Assembly: GCA_014338405.1 (NCBI GenBank)
Contig: JTDE01021202.1
Span: 55,880 to 119,879, forward strand
DNA: 64,000 bases
DNA from: Paragonimus skrjabini miyazakii
Lineage: Eukaryota > Platyhelminthes > Trematoda > Plagiorchiida > Troglotrematidae
Direction of reading: 5' to 3'
How positions within the stretch are numbered: position 1 is the first letter of the stretch; every line of letters begins with the position of its first letter. Below are positions 25,723 to 37,985 of the stretch, in pieces. The translations under genes were made by a program, and so were the position numbers. The notes below the pieces were generated by a model. The model searched no databases and had not been told where the DNA came from. It worked only from the letters and a program-made list of their open reading frames with translations.

Positions 25723-26560
25723 CTAGACAAATTTCTTCTGACCACACAACTCTGGATTGCGCAACTGAATTCCAATCGCCTTCGAGGTGGCCAAAATACG
25801 AAATTTGATTCTTTTGGATTGACGGCTAGGCTGGAAAGCCACTTCCAACGAGACTTGATGCCATGACTCGGTGAGGTTAGTCAGAGTTGCACTCGAAGTT
25901 GACCTCACCTCGCCTTTAGTCGGCCGTGTAGGGTGGTGTTTACGTATCCACTGAGAAAGGCTCCTGGTTGTGTGACCGACGTAACTTACTCCACAGGAGC
26001 ACGTGGAAGAGTAAACATAGAATGAGGTCTCACATATACGACGTATCTTTGAGTTGTACGTAAACTGCCAGGTTGGATCTGAAGGAGACTCACAGATGTG
26101 CCGCGCTGGAATTCTTTTCAGTTTCGTTATCTGTTCCACGATTCACCACTTGAGCCAATGTATCGCCTTCATAGTCCGACGTCGTATAGACCAACCTCTT
26201 TCCCGCAGACGGGAGTTCAACTTTCGGTGTTATCAGTTCCATATGCTCATCAGTAGTTTTGGGGCTAGGCGATCTCTGCAAATATTCGCCTTAAAAATAT
26301 CACTTCTGCTTCAGTCGTGTCATCAGTACATATCTACATAGCTCTGTATGTTAAACTACCAGCGAGGTATATTTTCTGTCCGAGAGATACGTAATTGAAG
26401 AAGTGAGCATACTGGCCCTCCTTAGTCCCATTCCTGTGAATGGCTTTCTGAACTGAATCGTCTCCACGAAGATTTAGTGTCACATCCGGGAAAGATATTC
26501 GTCCATTCTTTTCGGCCTCAAGTTTAAAGTGCTGTGGAGGCTGTGGAGATCTAGTTCGGG
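25723..26560 (-). mobile_element. Penelope-like element fragment, minus strand
   Basis: Read on the minus strand from about 26560, short frames give N-G-R-I-S-F-P-D-V-T-L and G-Q-Y-A-H-F-F-N-Y-V, the end of the PLE reverse transcriptase. After stops and shifts the open frame 26139 to 25723 gives S-S-T-C-S-C-G-V-S-Y-V-G-H-T-T-R-S-L, the PLE GIY-YIG endonuclease start with its Cys-x-Cys and Y-V-G motif, ending near I-Q-L-R-N-P-E-L-C. The upstream RT with its catalytic Asp pair is missing or unrecognisable. It is antisense to the host gene and carries several frame breaks. Confidence 0.75.
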
Positions 26561-27325
26561 ACCGTTTGATCTAATCACGTGACAAATTACTCTTTATCTT
26601 GCTCGCTTGACAACCATGATGATATGAAATGTTATGTAATTGACCCGATGATGGACAACCGAAAAGAACCTGTTCGCCAAAACATATTTACTCCTGATTT
26701 ATCAACCGATAGTGAATAATATGTATAGAAGCTGTTGAAAGCGTCCCCAATTTTCCTGCTTGTACACTCTTCTCCCGAAGTGCACGTTGATAGGCTTATA
26801 TGTAGAAACCCATGAACTCCTTCGAATCGTTCCTTTCTCGGTGACAGTTCTCGGTCTTCCTTACTGATACATGGCATAATTAATACCGGATTATATGGTG
26901 CAAAGTGGACTTTATTTAGTGTAATGGGTGGATAAAGTGAGTGTTTACGTTCAGCAGCGGTTCTCGGCCAATTCCTGTTGCACTCTTCATACATCATAAT
27001 GGTCTGCCCTTGGCTAGCGACTGACAACTTCTTAAACATGAAGAGATCTATCCATATCTTTGCTAGTAGTGACTTTCGCGACCGTGAAGAATCGACTGCC
27101 TATTCTGAATAATAACTTTGAACGAGTATGCCTTATCTAATTAATGTACATTTTGATGAACGCTGACGAACAGAAACATCACAAACACACCCATCGCACA
27201 GCGTTATGAGCGCGATGTGGATGTTGTGACCCTATGAGGTAAGTGACATTCAGCAATGGACACCTGAAATACATTTTAAGAAGTTAGCAGTTTCAGGATG
27301 ACCAGTTTTTTTTAAATAGTTGTAC

Positions 27326-27600
27326 CTAGTGAACGACAGCGAAGTGGTGGACAGCTATCTCGTCTATGTTGGGTTTTATCGGCACCACACACATTGGGGA
27401 CTCGAACCCACTATCCGCGTCAGATGAAAGTCCAGGCACATACGAACCCGGCCTTATGACCATGAACAGTTTTGCTCGGTGATCGCCTACACTTGGTCGG
27501 AAACATTCAACCTCGACTAAAGAGGTAGGAGGTAGACAAACACGAAGTACGACTTGATTAGAGGAGAACGCGAAGCGTATAACTCTCATGTCGATAAACT
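27326..27600 (-). repeat. tRNA-like SINE remnant
   Basis: On the minus strand gggttcgagtcccca (about 27395-27410) is a perfect box B-like motif, but I cannot place a matching box A with confidence. No second copy was found in the window. It could be a SINE of another family or a decayed tRNA pseudogene. Confidence 0.3.
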
Positions 27601-29383
27601 TTTCTGTTGAGCAAACTCAAACAGCGAAACTCATGTTCTAAACAGCCTAAACAGTTAATCTGTCCATCAATCGATCATACACTTTCCATAGACGGCTTAT
27701 TCGTCGTCCAGAATTGACACTATTTAGCCGTCTAGTTGCTTTCAAGCATGCTTTTCTACACGTAGAAATGTATTTTTAAAAAGCTTTGGGACGAATAAAC
27801 CTTGCCGCGCAACGCAGCCGACTGCCGCTTTCCCGCGAAAAATGGATTGTCAACGAAGGGAGAGCTATCGTTCAGTGTGTACACATTGTTTGAAAATGTG
27901 ACGGGTTTGTGAAAACGGAGCACATTCCTTAACCGAATTAATTAAACGAAGTCCTGTTATGAACGACTTTTGCAGTTAGGTTTTCATAGCTTGTCACCTA
28001 ACGATTTCCAGTGAGAAGACCAGCAACTTCGAGTGCAGTCACAGAGCCAACGAGGGTTTGTAAACTTCATACCGAAATCATCAGAGCTAGAGATGTGTAT
28101 GAATATTAACTGGCAGACAGATTAAATAAAACCTCTACATAGTGTTCATTGTTGTGAATGGGCCAACGTAAATGACTGACGAATGTGCTTTAACCCTAAT
28201 CGATCATGGATCTTCAAAGATGTGCATCTATCAATGCGTGGTAGGTAAACACGTTTACTTACACCTGGAAGAAAACTGCTATGCTTTGGTAGGAGGATAT
28301 AACCACTGGGTGATCACTTAACCTATCTCCTACCAATCGGGGTTCGGGAGAACTGAAATCGTCAACTCGATGAAAAGTAAAAGAACATACCAATTACATA
28401 ATCAAGATCCAAGGAGCAGTACCAGATAACTTCAAAATGCTCATTGATTAAGGATTGTGGTGTACGAGTTTAAATTAAATCGGCTAACGCCATAACCTGA
28501 TCGCGGTATCTTCTCGATAAGTATTCACGATTTCAGTTGAGAAAGTGCATAATTTTCCTAAGCTTTCGAAACATCAATATACGTTTAATGGATTGTTTTT
28601 TAAGTTAGTCTTCGCAACTGTCAAATATTTCACCTTCATGTATATGAAACTGATCGGAACAGTATCCAACAAGTTTATTTTCTTAGATTGTTCGAAGAGA
28701 CAAGAGTTGTACAAACTAGCTGGCATCAGTGTCTCTGTTACAAATTGACGGAACTCAGACCTGTAGGCAGATGGGTAATTCGTGAGTATATCAGATACTC
28801 ACACGGTCGACAGCTGTTCCGAACTCGAACTCTATTTTCACAGCCTCCGCCGTTCTCCTTAAAAATAGTAGAACAGATTGACAGTGTATACAACCGTTCT
28901 TGTCATGTGTGTTCTTAGTCAGTCATTAGTGCCGTCTCCGAATGAAGAAAAATTCACTTTTTTGGAGGTTGTAATTTCTTGTTCAGGTCTGATGTTTTTA
29001 ATTAGTTGTGAATATATTAAACGGTTTAGTATACAAAACGTAATCTACGAGTTTACTGAGGTTGGTAATTATGATCTTACTTGCGTAATGCTGATTGTGG
29101 ATTTACCGACTGGTGTCAAAGGAATGGTGAAGGGATCACCTCTCTAGGCTTTCTGGAAGCCTAAACATTAATCACACATAGCCGTAACTGAATATTCGGA
29201 TATGATAATTCGATCATAACTAATCTCAGGTCAATGTTGTATAACTGAAGCTAAATTTATGGTGTGCAAAGTAGCCTAGCGCATCTACTTCGCTGGACCA
29301 CTTGAGCGAGCTGACGTGTGCTCGACCAGTACCCCAGTTATAGATCGGTTGATTTGTTTGTCCTTGGGCGGATTGTGTGATAA

Positions 29384-29407
29384 CGGTGTTTCAAAGGCGA
29401 AACACCG
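29384..29407. repeat. Perfect 9-bp stem hairpin
   Basis: cggtgtttc, a 6-nt loop (aaaggc), gaaacaccg. It lies alone in an intron, about 1 kb before the first tail exon. Role unknown; may be chance. Confidence 0.5.
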
Positions 29408-30378
29408 CTGGTGCATTGCATTAAGCGTTGGTCAACGTCACAAATCCAAAAGCTGGAATTTGATCGAAGATGCGCACTCTTGGGTCTCCCTAACTGGAAA
29501 ATGAATTTCGAGTACAGCGCTTCCTATCGAAGTGATAAGCTTACATGAATGCGCGGATTACAAGTGTGGGTGATATTCAACTGGCAGGCAGCCGAAAAAT
29601 TGCCTGTTTTGCTTAAACTGATCGTTCCTTATGAGATGTAATTAGGGTGAAACTCAATATTTGTGTGAGTGCTGTGGCAAGGCTGATGACGGAAGTTTGA
29701 ATGCGGTGGACCCTATGGACGGTAGGGGTTAATCTGCGTCAGTTACTAATCATTTTCAGTTATTCATTGCGAAGACATTAAGCAACGACACGTTGATCTA
29801 TTGTGTCGATAATCCCGGAATCACACGTACGAAGCAAAATGAAACGGGCGTGACTCAACAGCTATGAAAGCGCAGTTGTGCACCGATATAACGGCAATGG
29901 AATACAAACAGGGCTGGTGTATCATGAAGCACGATTGGAGGTGTCTCGGCCATGGGATAATAGTACTGCTGTCTGTGTGCGCCCCAGTTGGGCAGTTCAG
30001 TTGGCACATCGATCAGCGGCCAGTTGCGTTGTTACATTTCTGTGTTTTTATCGCTTAGATCAAAAACCCAGGACGATTGGCCACTTTGTTGAACTATCCC
30101 ATTCACATGGATGAACAGTTGCAAACTCGTGATCACTGAGCCAATTGTTTGTCGCAGGCAGTTTAGTAGATTTGCGCTCAATGCTTGGGGGCTTCCTGTT
30201 ACTACTTCTGTATAGTCCAATTCCCCAGACATGGTACAATCACGTAGCTGGCAGCAACTTAATATGTGTGTGTGTGTATTTTTTAACTATGCTGTCTATG
30301 TTGTGCTTCTTTTCAGTACATTATCAGCCCCCGGTAAAGTTTTGTACCTAATTTGAATGCTCTAATTTCTTATTTCAG

Positions 30379-31664
30379 ACTTGTTGCTCAATATCACAAA
30401 AGCGTGACCTATCCTCTGCCAGATCGACTTAGTCGATCTTGTAGCACATTCAATCCTTCGATACACAGTTACTATCCCACTATGAATTCGGTAGATATAC
30501 GGCGGAAGTGGAACAAGAGCAAGTGGGATCTATTTAAATCGTGGCATGTGACACCTTGTAGTCAGAACCTAAGCGGAACCTATCCCGACCTTCCTCGTCA
30601 AACAGCCTTCCATGGTTCACTGACCGCTGGCAGTCGCACTCCGGATACGATGCTAGCGGGGAAATTGAATCCAGCATGGAGAGTACAAATTAATCGCAAT
30701 GGGGTGTCCTCATTCAGTCTGGTTCCCGGATGTCCGAACGCCACGGGTGGGTTCGATAACAATATTAGTGTAAATACTTCACCTTGGCTTCGAACTAATT
30801 CAACCACACGACTGGGAACTAAACCGCAGTTCTTCGCCTCTTCTGGTGAACTAGTCAGTCCAATAGAGGGTCAATTACAGGTGCCCCGTTCTTGGTGGTT
30901 ACCGTGGCGACGTAGTTTTCGACGACAGCGGCGATTATACACTCAATTGCAACGTCGCAAGGAGGTTTTATATCAATCGCAACGTAGATTGATGGAATCC
31001 AGCCTAATGTCCAACAGCTCCTCCGTTCAGTTTAGTCAACCTCCATCAGTACCTTTGCCAGCCACACCTACAATGCCACAACCGAATCAACCTGCAGAGA
31101 AAATACCAAACGGCCGACTTCATGAACAGCCATTCAGTCAGCATACCATGCATAGTTGTAAAACCCTCACCACAAGTGATGGCCTGGCACATAACACCAG
31201 TAACGGTATTTTGGACCTGAGACGAGATGGTAGGTTCACTTCACCCTATCCTCCAACATTCCCGAATGGAATATCATTCCCTCAATTCAACTACACTAAT
31301 ATGGACCCAGTTACAGGCTGCATGATAACCACGCGTGCACCTCCGTATCCAGGTGCAGGTGAACCAGTGGATGTTACGTATACTGGTGATGAACAGCTAC
31401 CGTGGAAAACTCCGACAGGGAACAGTATCAGCCAAGGTTTCCGGCGTCTTTCTTCTTTCCTACGCACTCTGAATGGATCACTTACTCCACCTAGATCTAA
31501 CAGACAGTCTCAACAGTTGATTCATCAAATTCATCCACAGTCCATGTCCACTTTGAACTCTGCACACTACTTTCCCATCTGTTCCAATGATGCTAATGCC
31601 ATGATGGGTCCAGTACTTGGACTCCCGCCCACTTCCATGACCAACTCACCACGTCCCAGATCCG
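30379..31664 (+). CDS. Exon: large cytoplasmic segment of receptor-like protein
   Basis: The largest coding block of the window: 1286 nt open between acceptor (tatttcag) and donor (atccg|gtatgt), starting with the last base of an Arg codon split with the membrane exon. It encodes about residues 166 to 595. The first residues after the membrane are L-V-A-Q-Y-H-K-S-V, followed by a Ser/Asn/Pro-rich low-complexity region without obvious folded domain. Around residues 336 to 370 lies a strikingly basic stretch (W-W-L-P-W-R-R-S-F-R-R-Q-R-R-L, then Q-R-R-K and Q-R-R-L) that could bind lipids or nucleic acid or act as a nuclear signal. Further on are Tyr-containing proline motifs (T-R-A-P-P-Y-P-G). 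Such tails usually recruit adaptors by short motifs; partners cannot be named from sequence. There is no frameshift or stop. The same frame runs on to a stop at 31714 if the donor is not used. Confidence 0.85.
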
Positions 31665-34600
31665 GTATGTTTCGTTTGATGGAACGTCTATCGTTTCAGT
31701 CGGTTGACGCTTGACTCCAGTTTGTTTTGTGACTAGTTAGCTGATTGATTAACTGCAAATTAAGTGTAACGTTTTGTAATGAACTTTGCATGTATAGTTT
31801 TCTGACAAATACCATAGGTTATTTTACGTGTACCCTTTTTGTGAATGTATGTTTTGTTTTTACGGTACCTCTCACATCATTTTATGTACGGTTGAGTCTA
31901 GGGAGACTGAAGCGCAAAAAAGACAACGTTTGCATTTTTAGTCTTTAGCTCCGAACAGACCCAGTTCAAAATCTTCTGTTCACACCAGTATAATTTACGA
32001 AGAGCTCCGTAAGCACATTGCGAAGTCACGGACTGAAAATATAATTAGTAGAAGCCTACACAATGAGCCAGATGTAGCTGGGTGGCAAAAACACCAACTA
32101 CAAATCATACAGTTGGCTCAACTGTTCCTGTCTAACTCTGCTGTATGGGGATACATCCAGGTTATAAGTTATCTGCAAGTTTCCTTGTCGTATATTTCTG
32201 GTCGTTTTTCTGGTCACTTATCATCATGTTTGACTCGTAGCTGTCTAGTGGGCAAAGACCTCGCTACTGACTTTGAGTTTATCCTACTCACTGACGCAAA
32301 CGATCTGGCCGTTTGAACTTTTCTAACATCTGTTCAACTAATATCATCACCGTACATAGTCAAGTAGGCATGCTGAACGCGAAAGATTATCGGTTTTTGT
32401 ACTTACATCTTACAACCGCATATCAACGTACTGTGCCTGGAGCACTCAGTTTGGCTACTCATCAGCACACGACGTAAAGGCAAAACACAGTCTATGCACT
32501 TTAGTTCAATGTGAGCTTATTGGTTAGTTACTGTGACAACTTACCTGGATTTATCATTAAGTAATTTCTTGGTTAAGCCACAACGAGCTAACACCAAATG
32601 AGTTATCGGTTTCGCAACGTTTCGACCCTCTCGAAGAACTTTTATCAAGCGACTAAAAAACCGATAACGCACAATAGGTTTTCTAATATCCGTTGCGTTT
32701 ACGATCTGAAGGTACTGCTTGGGCTCACGTGATATCTGAAAGTTATCTGTAGAACGATGAGTGACAAGTGAGCCACTCGGATCCCGAAAGTCAAACCAAA
32801 TTGAATCGATTACCGCGGTACTATTAATAACGAGACCGGTGAGGTAAATGTTACAAAAAAAACCTCAGTTACTCACGTTCACAAAGAGTATATTATTAAA
32901 TGAGCAACAGATGGGTTCCGCAGGTTAAGGAATACAAGCAGCAAGAAACCTTCGGTTATGGCTAACAAGCAAATGCGAAGCCGGTAGGTCAGTGGCTCTA
33001 GACCTTGGTTGCATGTGGGTTAAATCCATGAAAGGAGCAAATCTGTACTTGTAATATACAACCTGTGAGTAGAGTTTTACTTCTCCCGAAAAGTACGTTC
33101 TCCTGCGAAATTAGAAACAGTAGACAGTGTGCCAGTTCCAAAACACAATAGTCGGCAGCTGGATTACAAGTTACTATGATCAGTTCACTTTCTCAAAAGG
33201 TCGAAATCGTTACAGAACGGTGGACGAGAAACTATCGTCAGGATAGAGGACAATTTATTCTTGTGAATATTGTGCCAGTCGTATATTCATGCATCGGATC
33301 CTCTGAGATTATTTTTCTAAAAAACGAAGCACACAAAATGTCATTACTAAATAAGGGAACCGAGATTTTCAAACCATAAGAAGCGATACTCTGTCTGTCG
33401 CTAATTTAACAAAACGGTTTTATTCGCTTCTGCTTCAGCCATTGAGTGTTGAATGTCAACGGTTACACGGTTTTGTGGAGACATTGCGTTCAAGTACTCA
33501 CTGGAACATTTAAGAATTTTGTTGTTCCTTTGAAAGCTGGTCGTAATATTTAGTCGTCGGACGTCTAACTTGGTACGACTGGTCGATCCTTTCTCTTCAC
33601 GCATACGATGTTCTTTGGTTTGCCTAACAAACCTACGACTGTATCTCAAGGCCTTTTGAGATGTGTTGACAACCCTGATACGTTCAGTTTCATCTGCTGG
33701 ATCGTTAAGCAGTCTAATCTTACTGAACCCGTTCACTTATACGCGGGCACAGCAATGGCAAAATCCAGTGCTGGCTGGATGGCTGTCCTACGAAACAAAG
33801 ACGGGGCTTCGAACATAATCCACTCCAGTAGTTTTATTTGCTGACCAATCGATTTTGTTCATTCTGCGTCTTTTACTTCTGCATATCTGCCATCATTTCC
33901 AGTATGAGTTCACTCGGATGGACTTAGTACACTGTCAACCCAAATCTTCTCTCTTTGCCAACGGCGCTTCGACTGAACTCAATTCCGATAAATCATACCA
34001 CCACCTATTCTAACATCTTAGCTCCATTCTACTTTTCGTTTTTCAAAAATGGCTATTCTTCGGAGATTGTCAATCTCAGCTATGGGTTGCAGCCACTTCT
34101 GTAATTGACCCACGGTCGTGATAGCGTTTGCATTAAGGCCAGAATTGTTATGCAGAGTGTATGCGAGTGTAACAATTCGTTCGTTCTCGAAACGAAAGCC
34201 GATTGGATGTCATTCGGCTGTCCATTTTCTAACCATCAGACTTGAGAAATTCACCAAAATAATAATGTTAATAAATGATCAAACCGGTATTTTAGTGGAT
34301 GTGAGCTTTCAACCTCTTAGCCTGATAAAAATAGAGTCATCTTCGTGCTGATGCTACTGCATTAGAGGGGTTTGATTTAGATCGAACGTATTACGGAAAT
34401 ACTAGGTTACTCATTAGTCTGTCGGTGGTGGTTGAATTGGGCCGTTATTTCATACTTGTCCATTGATTGAACTGCCCAGGTAGACTGTCGAGCCGGTCAT
34501 TTTGAACTGATGTTTAACGGAACAACCGCTAGGTAATCAGGTCTTTCGAGCACTTTATCGTGTGCTTGACAATCCGTCAAAGTCCGGTCACATGAGGACA

Positions 34601-35106
34601 CTGCACTACCGAAGCTATAGGAATCCTGCTGTCTGATCCATTATTGTTGTCCAAAGCGGTCTGTTGAAGCTTTGTGCCTACCCTAACCGACCTATGTCGT
34701 TCATCCAATGGACGAACATGGTGTAATGAGCTAACCAAGTTATTGCCAACCGAACCGGTGTCGACCTGGTTTGATAAATATCTCATTTTAAATTCGACGC
34801 TCCCCTGTATTATTTAACAGGCCAGCAGATGGAACTCCAAAAATACGTTCATCTGTATGTATCAGTGTGAGGTTTGCAAGTCCAAGCCTCGCTCAAAATA
34901 GCACCTGCTAATTTCAGGCAAGGACGAAACTGACCAATACAGACTACTGGTTTGGGTGTCAGTATAAGTAAATCCCACACCATCTACGTGTTAATCTTTG
35001 ACCGTTCAGTTTCACGTTCTTACAGTTATCTATCGGAATGATTTCAATACACGCGTTGACATGTATACTTTTTCACGTTGCCAAGTGTCGTTGTTGTTTT
35101 CTGCAG
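31665..35106 (+). other. Intron between the first and second tail exons
   Basis: GT-AG intron (gtatgt to ctgcag). Apart from the ribozyme-like hairpin near 32.6 kb I see only short unrecognised frames. Confidence 0.6.
32602..32668 (-). repeat. PLE-terminal-like hairpin with degenerate hammerhead-type core
   Basis: An 11-bp perfect inverted repeat (gttatcggttt / aaaccgataac) closes a 67-nt segment. On the minus strand the interior reads cttgataaaag, ttcttcgagagggt, cgaaacgttg. PLE long terminal regions are known to carry hammerhead ribozymes with CUGAUGA and CGAAAC boxes; here the second box is intact and the first has substitutions. No PLE coding sequence is adjacent, so it would be a solo terminal remnant. 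Confidence 0.4.
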
Positions 35107-35604
35107 AATCAGGGAGCATTCGCCCAAATCGAATAGGCCTGCTACGCAATCTTTTCCACATCCCCAATCCCAGAGGTGATGCGACCGCTAGCATGTACAA
35201 TTTGGATGGTGAAGACAGCAGCACGTTTGGTGATGTGACGTCCGGCTCGGTGACCACAAAGACCAGCCGCATTGGAAGCACAGTGAATACCTCACCGGCC
35301 TGTGGACCGGCGGAATACTGGACACATTACCCAGATGCGTCACACACAATTTCTACGGCTTCTACGGTTCGAGCACCGTCCCCGCCGACCGTACGTCTTC
35401 AACATGGGAACGGGGCGACGTCGGCGAGATTTCCTCATTCGACTAATATAACACAGCCTGGAGCATTTCGGAATGTAACTAGCAGCAACGATATGCCTCC
35501 CCACTCAAACGATCCTTATCTGGTACCGAGCTCAGTGAAACGGCTCCGTGGAGAGATGGGACGCATGGTTATTTTGAAGCCGGCAAAGACAACGCCTGTA
35601 TCCG
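35107..35604 (+). CDS. Exon: cytoplasmic segment, Ser/Thr-rich
   Basis: The exon follows a strong acceptor (ttgttttctgcag) and ends at tatccg|gtaaga. It enters and leaves in phase 1, so it could be skipped without shifting the frame. It encodes about residues 595 to 761. The beginning is basic (R-P-N-R-I-G-L-L-R-N-L-F), the middle is rich in Ser, Thr and Gly, and the end has N-D-P-Y-L-V-P and a basic K-R-L-R-G-E-M-G-R patch. No folded domain is seen. The open frame extends leftwards to about 34998 but splice phase makes 35107 the best start. Function: part of a long intracellular tail, with likely phosphorylation sites; nothing more specific can be supported. Confidence 0.78.
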
Positions 35605-36110
35605 GTAAGACTACATATTTCTAGTATTAATTTTCACCATACTGCAAACGCGTTGTAGGACTGAATGGGTCGCGTTTTCCACTCAGTCAGATAGGTGAAA
35701 CTAGCATTGCATACTTACTGCACATGATCAGCTTGCTGTTTGGTCCGAGCTCGGATGATTATTTCGTGATCCATCCTCAAATTCGTGAGGTTGGTCAGAG
35801 CGAGTACAAGAGTCAGTGTGTTAACACCTTATCCGCTTGCCACACGACGCGAAATGCTAAATCTGGGCTTACATTGACCGACTTGATGTTCGCGTGGTCT
35901 TACTGGCCGTCGTCAGGACGAATTGTGTATGCAAACAAGGTGACTTTACGTCGTCAGGTTAGGTATTAGGTTTAAGGGCTGATGTGAAGATGGTTGAAAA
36001 CAAACATGGGAAAGTAGTAACATGGATTATAAATCAAATTATTCGAGAGCGATCTTAGTTCATCATACGCACTAGGTTGCCGGCTTTGGACCAATGGCCT
36101 GATTTTATAT

Positions 36111-36296
36111 TTGACATCTTGGACAGGTCAGCTTACATATTTTCACAGGTTCATGACACTTAAACTGAAACAGAATTTGGTTTGTTACCTAACAAACGGA
36201 ACAAAAAAATCTGCCACAGATCCACAGACACTCCTAACCACTTGCACCCCTTTACCTGTCAAAGAAACCAATACGGTCCGCAGTTTGATGAATTAG
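36111..36296 (+). mobile_element. Short PLE reverse-transcriptase scrap
   Basis: The frame reads S-W-T-G-Q-L, then L-V-C-Y-L-T-N-G-T-K-K-S-A-T-D, which lines up with S-G-Q-Y-L and L-V-C-C-L-T-N-R-A-K-R-I-C-T-E in the PLE at 38726-39073. About 60 codons remain, in sense orientation, with no GIY-YIG part. The match to a neighbour in the same window is the main evidence. Confidence 0.55.
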
Positions 36297-37985
36297 TAGG
36301 GACAGGGTCAGATGATCTGGGCTCCACTGTGACCGCTAACCCAGTTCTCATTTAGCAAAGCCGCTGACGTCCCTTGCATAACCCGTACCACTTCCTCTAT
36401 CAAAGTAGCCAATCTGAAGTGCTCTAATTAAGAGTGGTTGTCCCTTCCGGTTAGTTGGACCAATCACATTCTCGCAGTCACGTCCAAGATTTTAACATGG
36501 AAATCCTAATGCACCAAAGTGATTTGCTTTTGCTTGAAATGGAAAATCTTGTGCTTAAAATGGAAACAGATATGTAAAATGCTATAGAAGAAACAGTGGT
36601 AGGCACGTTGTCATCAAATGGCATTTTTCCACAGATGAACTGAGCATGGACAATCGTGACGTCCTTCAACCAATGTTACATGCAAATGAGTGTGTTTGTT
36701 GTTTTGGTGTTGAGGCATATACTGCATGTGTAGATTTACCGAATAAATAATCCTTACGCTACTCGCTACTCAGCATAATTGCACGACTTGTCGAAAGAGC
36801 GTCAGAGCGAACACCTAACCGTTCTTCAGGAAACTTCAATTTGAATTCTTATCAGCTTATTTCGTTGGTTCGTTTCTAGCACGAGAATATTCTCACCGTA
36901 ATTGGTCGGTTCGCCTGTACCTGTGGTAGATTTGCCACATTTTGAATCTGTTCAGTGCACTTGGGCTTAAATACTGATAATTCTCAGGCTGACAGCCAAT
37001 GAAGGCAAACTAGCTCCACCTGCCTAACGAGCTGTGCCAGTGGGCATCCGGTCGCATATGTAATAACATTATATGGTGGTGTTTCTGTCATATTACAGCA
37101 AAGCTTGCGAAAATTTAGCGGTGCCGACGCTCGTCAATTGGACAAAGGTTCGAGGCTGACTACCGAGACTGTTCCTCTCTGGGTTTGCACGGCCTGATAG
37201 TAACCACATTGCATGTGATCTTGCGTAGCGCGTGTCAACGAAAATAATGTTATATAAAAGATAAAAACGTTCTCTATGTCAGACACCGTACGTGCACGGT
37301 CTCTTGTTTGAAAAATCACAAAGAGGCCTTGTCCCCGTAACACGTCTTGCTTGTTCCTAGAATGAGCGAGCTGTCAAGCTCAGACCTCAGTCGTCATACA
37401 GCGACAACAACCTTTCTGTGTGCAGCCCAGTGCAACCCGAGGAGAAAAGAAAATAACCAGAATATTCCCAGCTAATGATAGATTGGCAAACAAGAAACCT
37501 GATTACAAAAACACCAGAGATAATATCTGACCACGTGAATGAATCCGAATGTTACAGGTCCTTGGGTTTCCAACCGAGAAAGGACAATTGGTTCACGGAA
37601 GACAGCCTCGACGGCAGTTGTATGATACCACGATGTCAGGCTAATATCTGACCGCCATATTAACGCTTAAAACTAATCCACAAATAATCACGAATTTGCA
37701 CATACCACGTGCCTGCACCACGGTACGTGACAGTAAAGCTGAGTGAGGGCATCGAACATTCCTGGGTCGTACGTACGTTTTTAATCATATGTATTACTTA
37801 TATCCTAATGTGTTTTGTGGGTAAATATATGGTTATCCAGCAACGCTCGACGTTCAGCTCAGAACAACCACACTGTATACTCAAAACCTAAAAAAAACCT
37901 GGCGATTTTCAGTACCATATACAAATTCAAAAATATTAGTGGTTGAGTTTCAAATGATTAAAAATCCCTGTAGAAATTATGTAAG

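Larger units (their letters stand above)
20797..30378 (+). other. Intron between membrane exon and first tail exon
   Basis: GT-AG intron (gtaatt to tttcag). It contains an RTE LINE, SINE-A composites, a hairpin insertion, a minus-strand PLE and a tRNA-like remnant, listed separately. The stretches 26600-27320 and 27610-30370 hold only short unrecognised frames apart from the hairpin at 29384. Confidence 0.6.

Noticed and set aside
26632..27039. A 135-codon minus frame upstream of the minus PLE, possibly the PLE RT.
   Set aside because: No RT motif (no catalytic Asp pair, no G-S-P-L-like block) is visible, so it is not added to the element.
30258..30276. TG-repeat shortly before the first tail exon as a splicing regulator.
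   Set aside because: Only about seven TG units and no evidence for a role; a common microsatellite.
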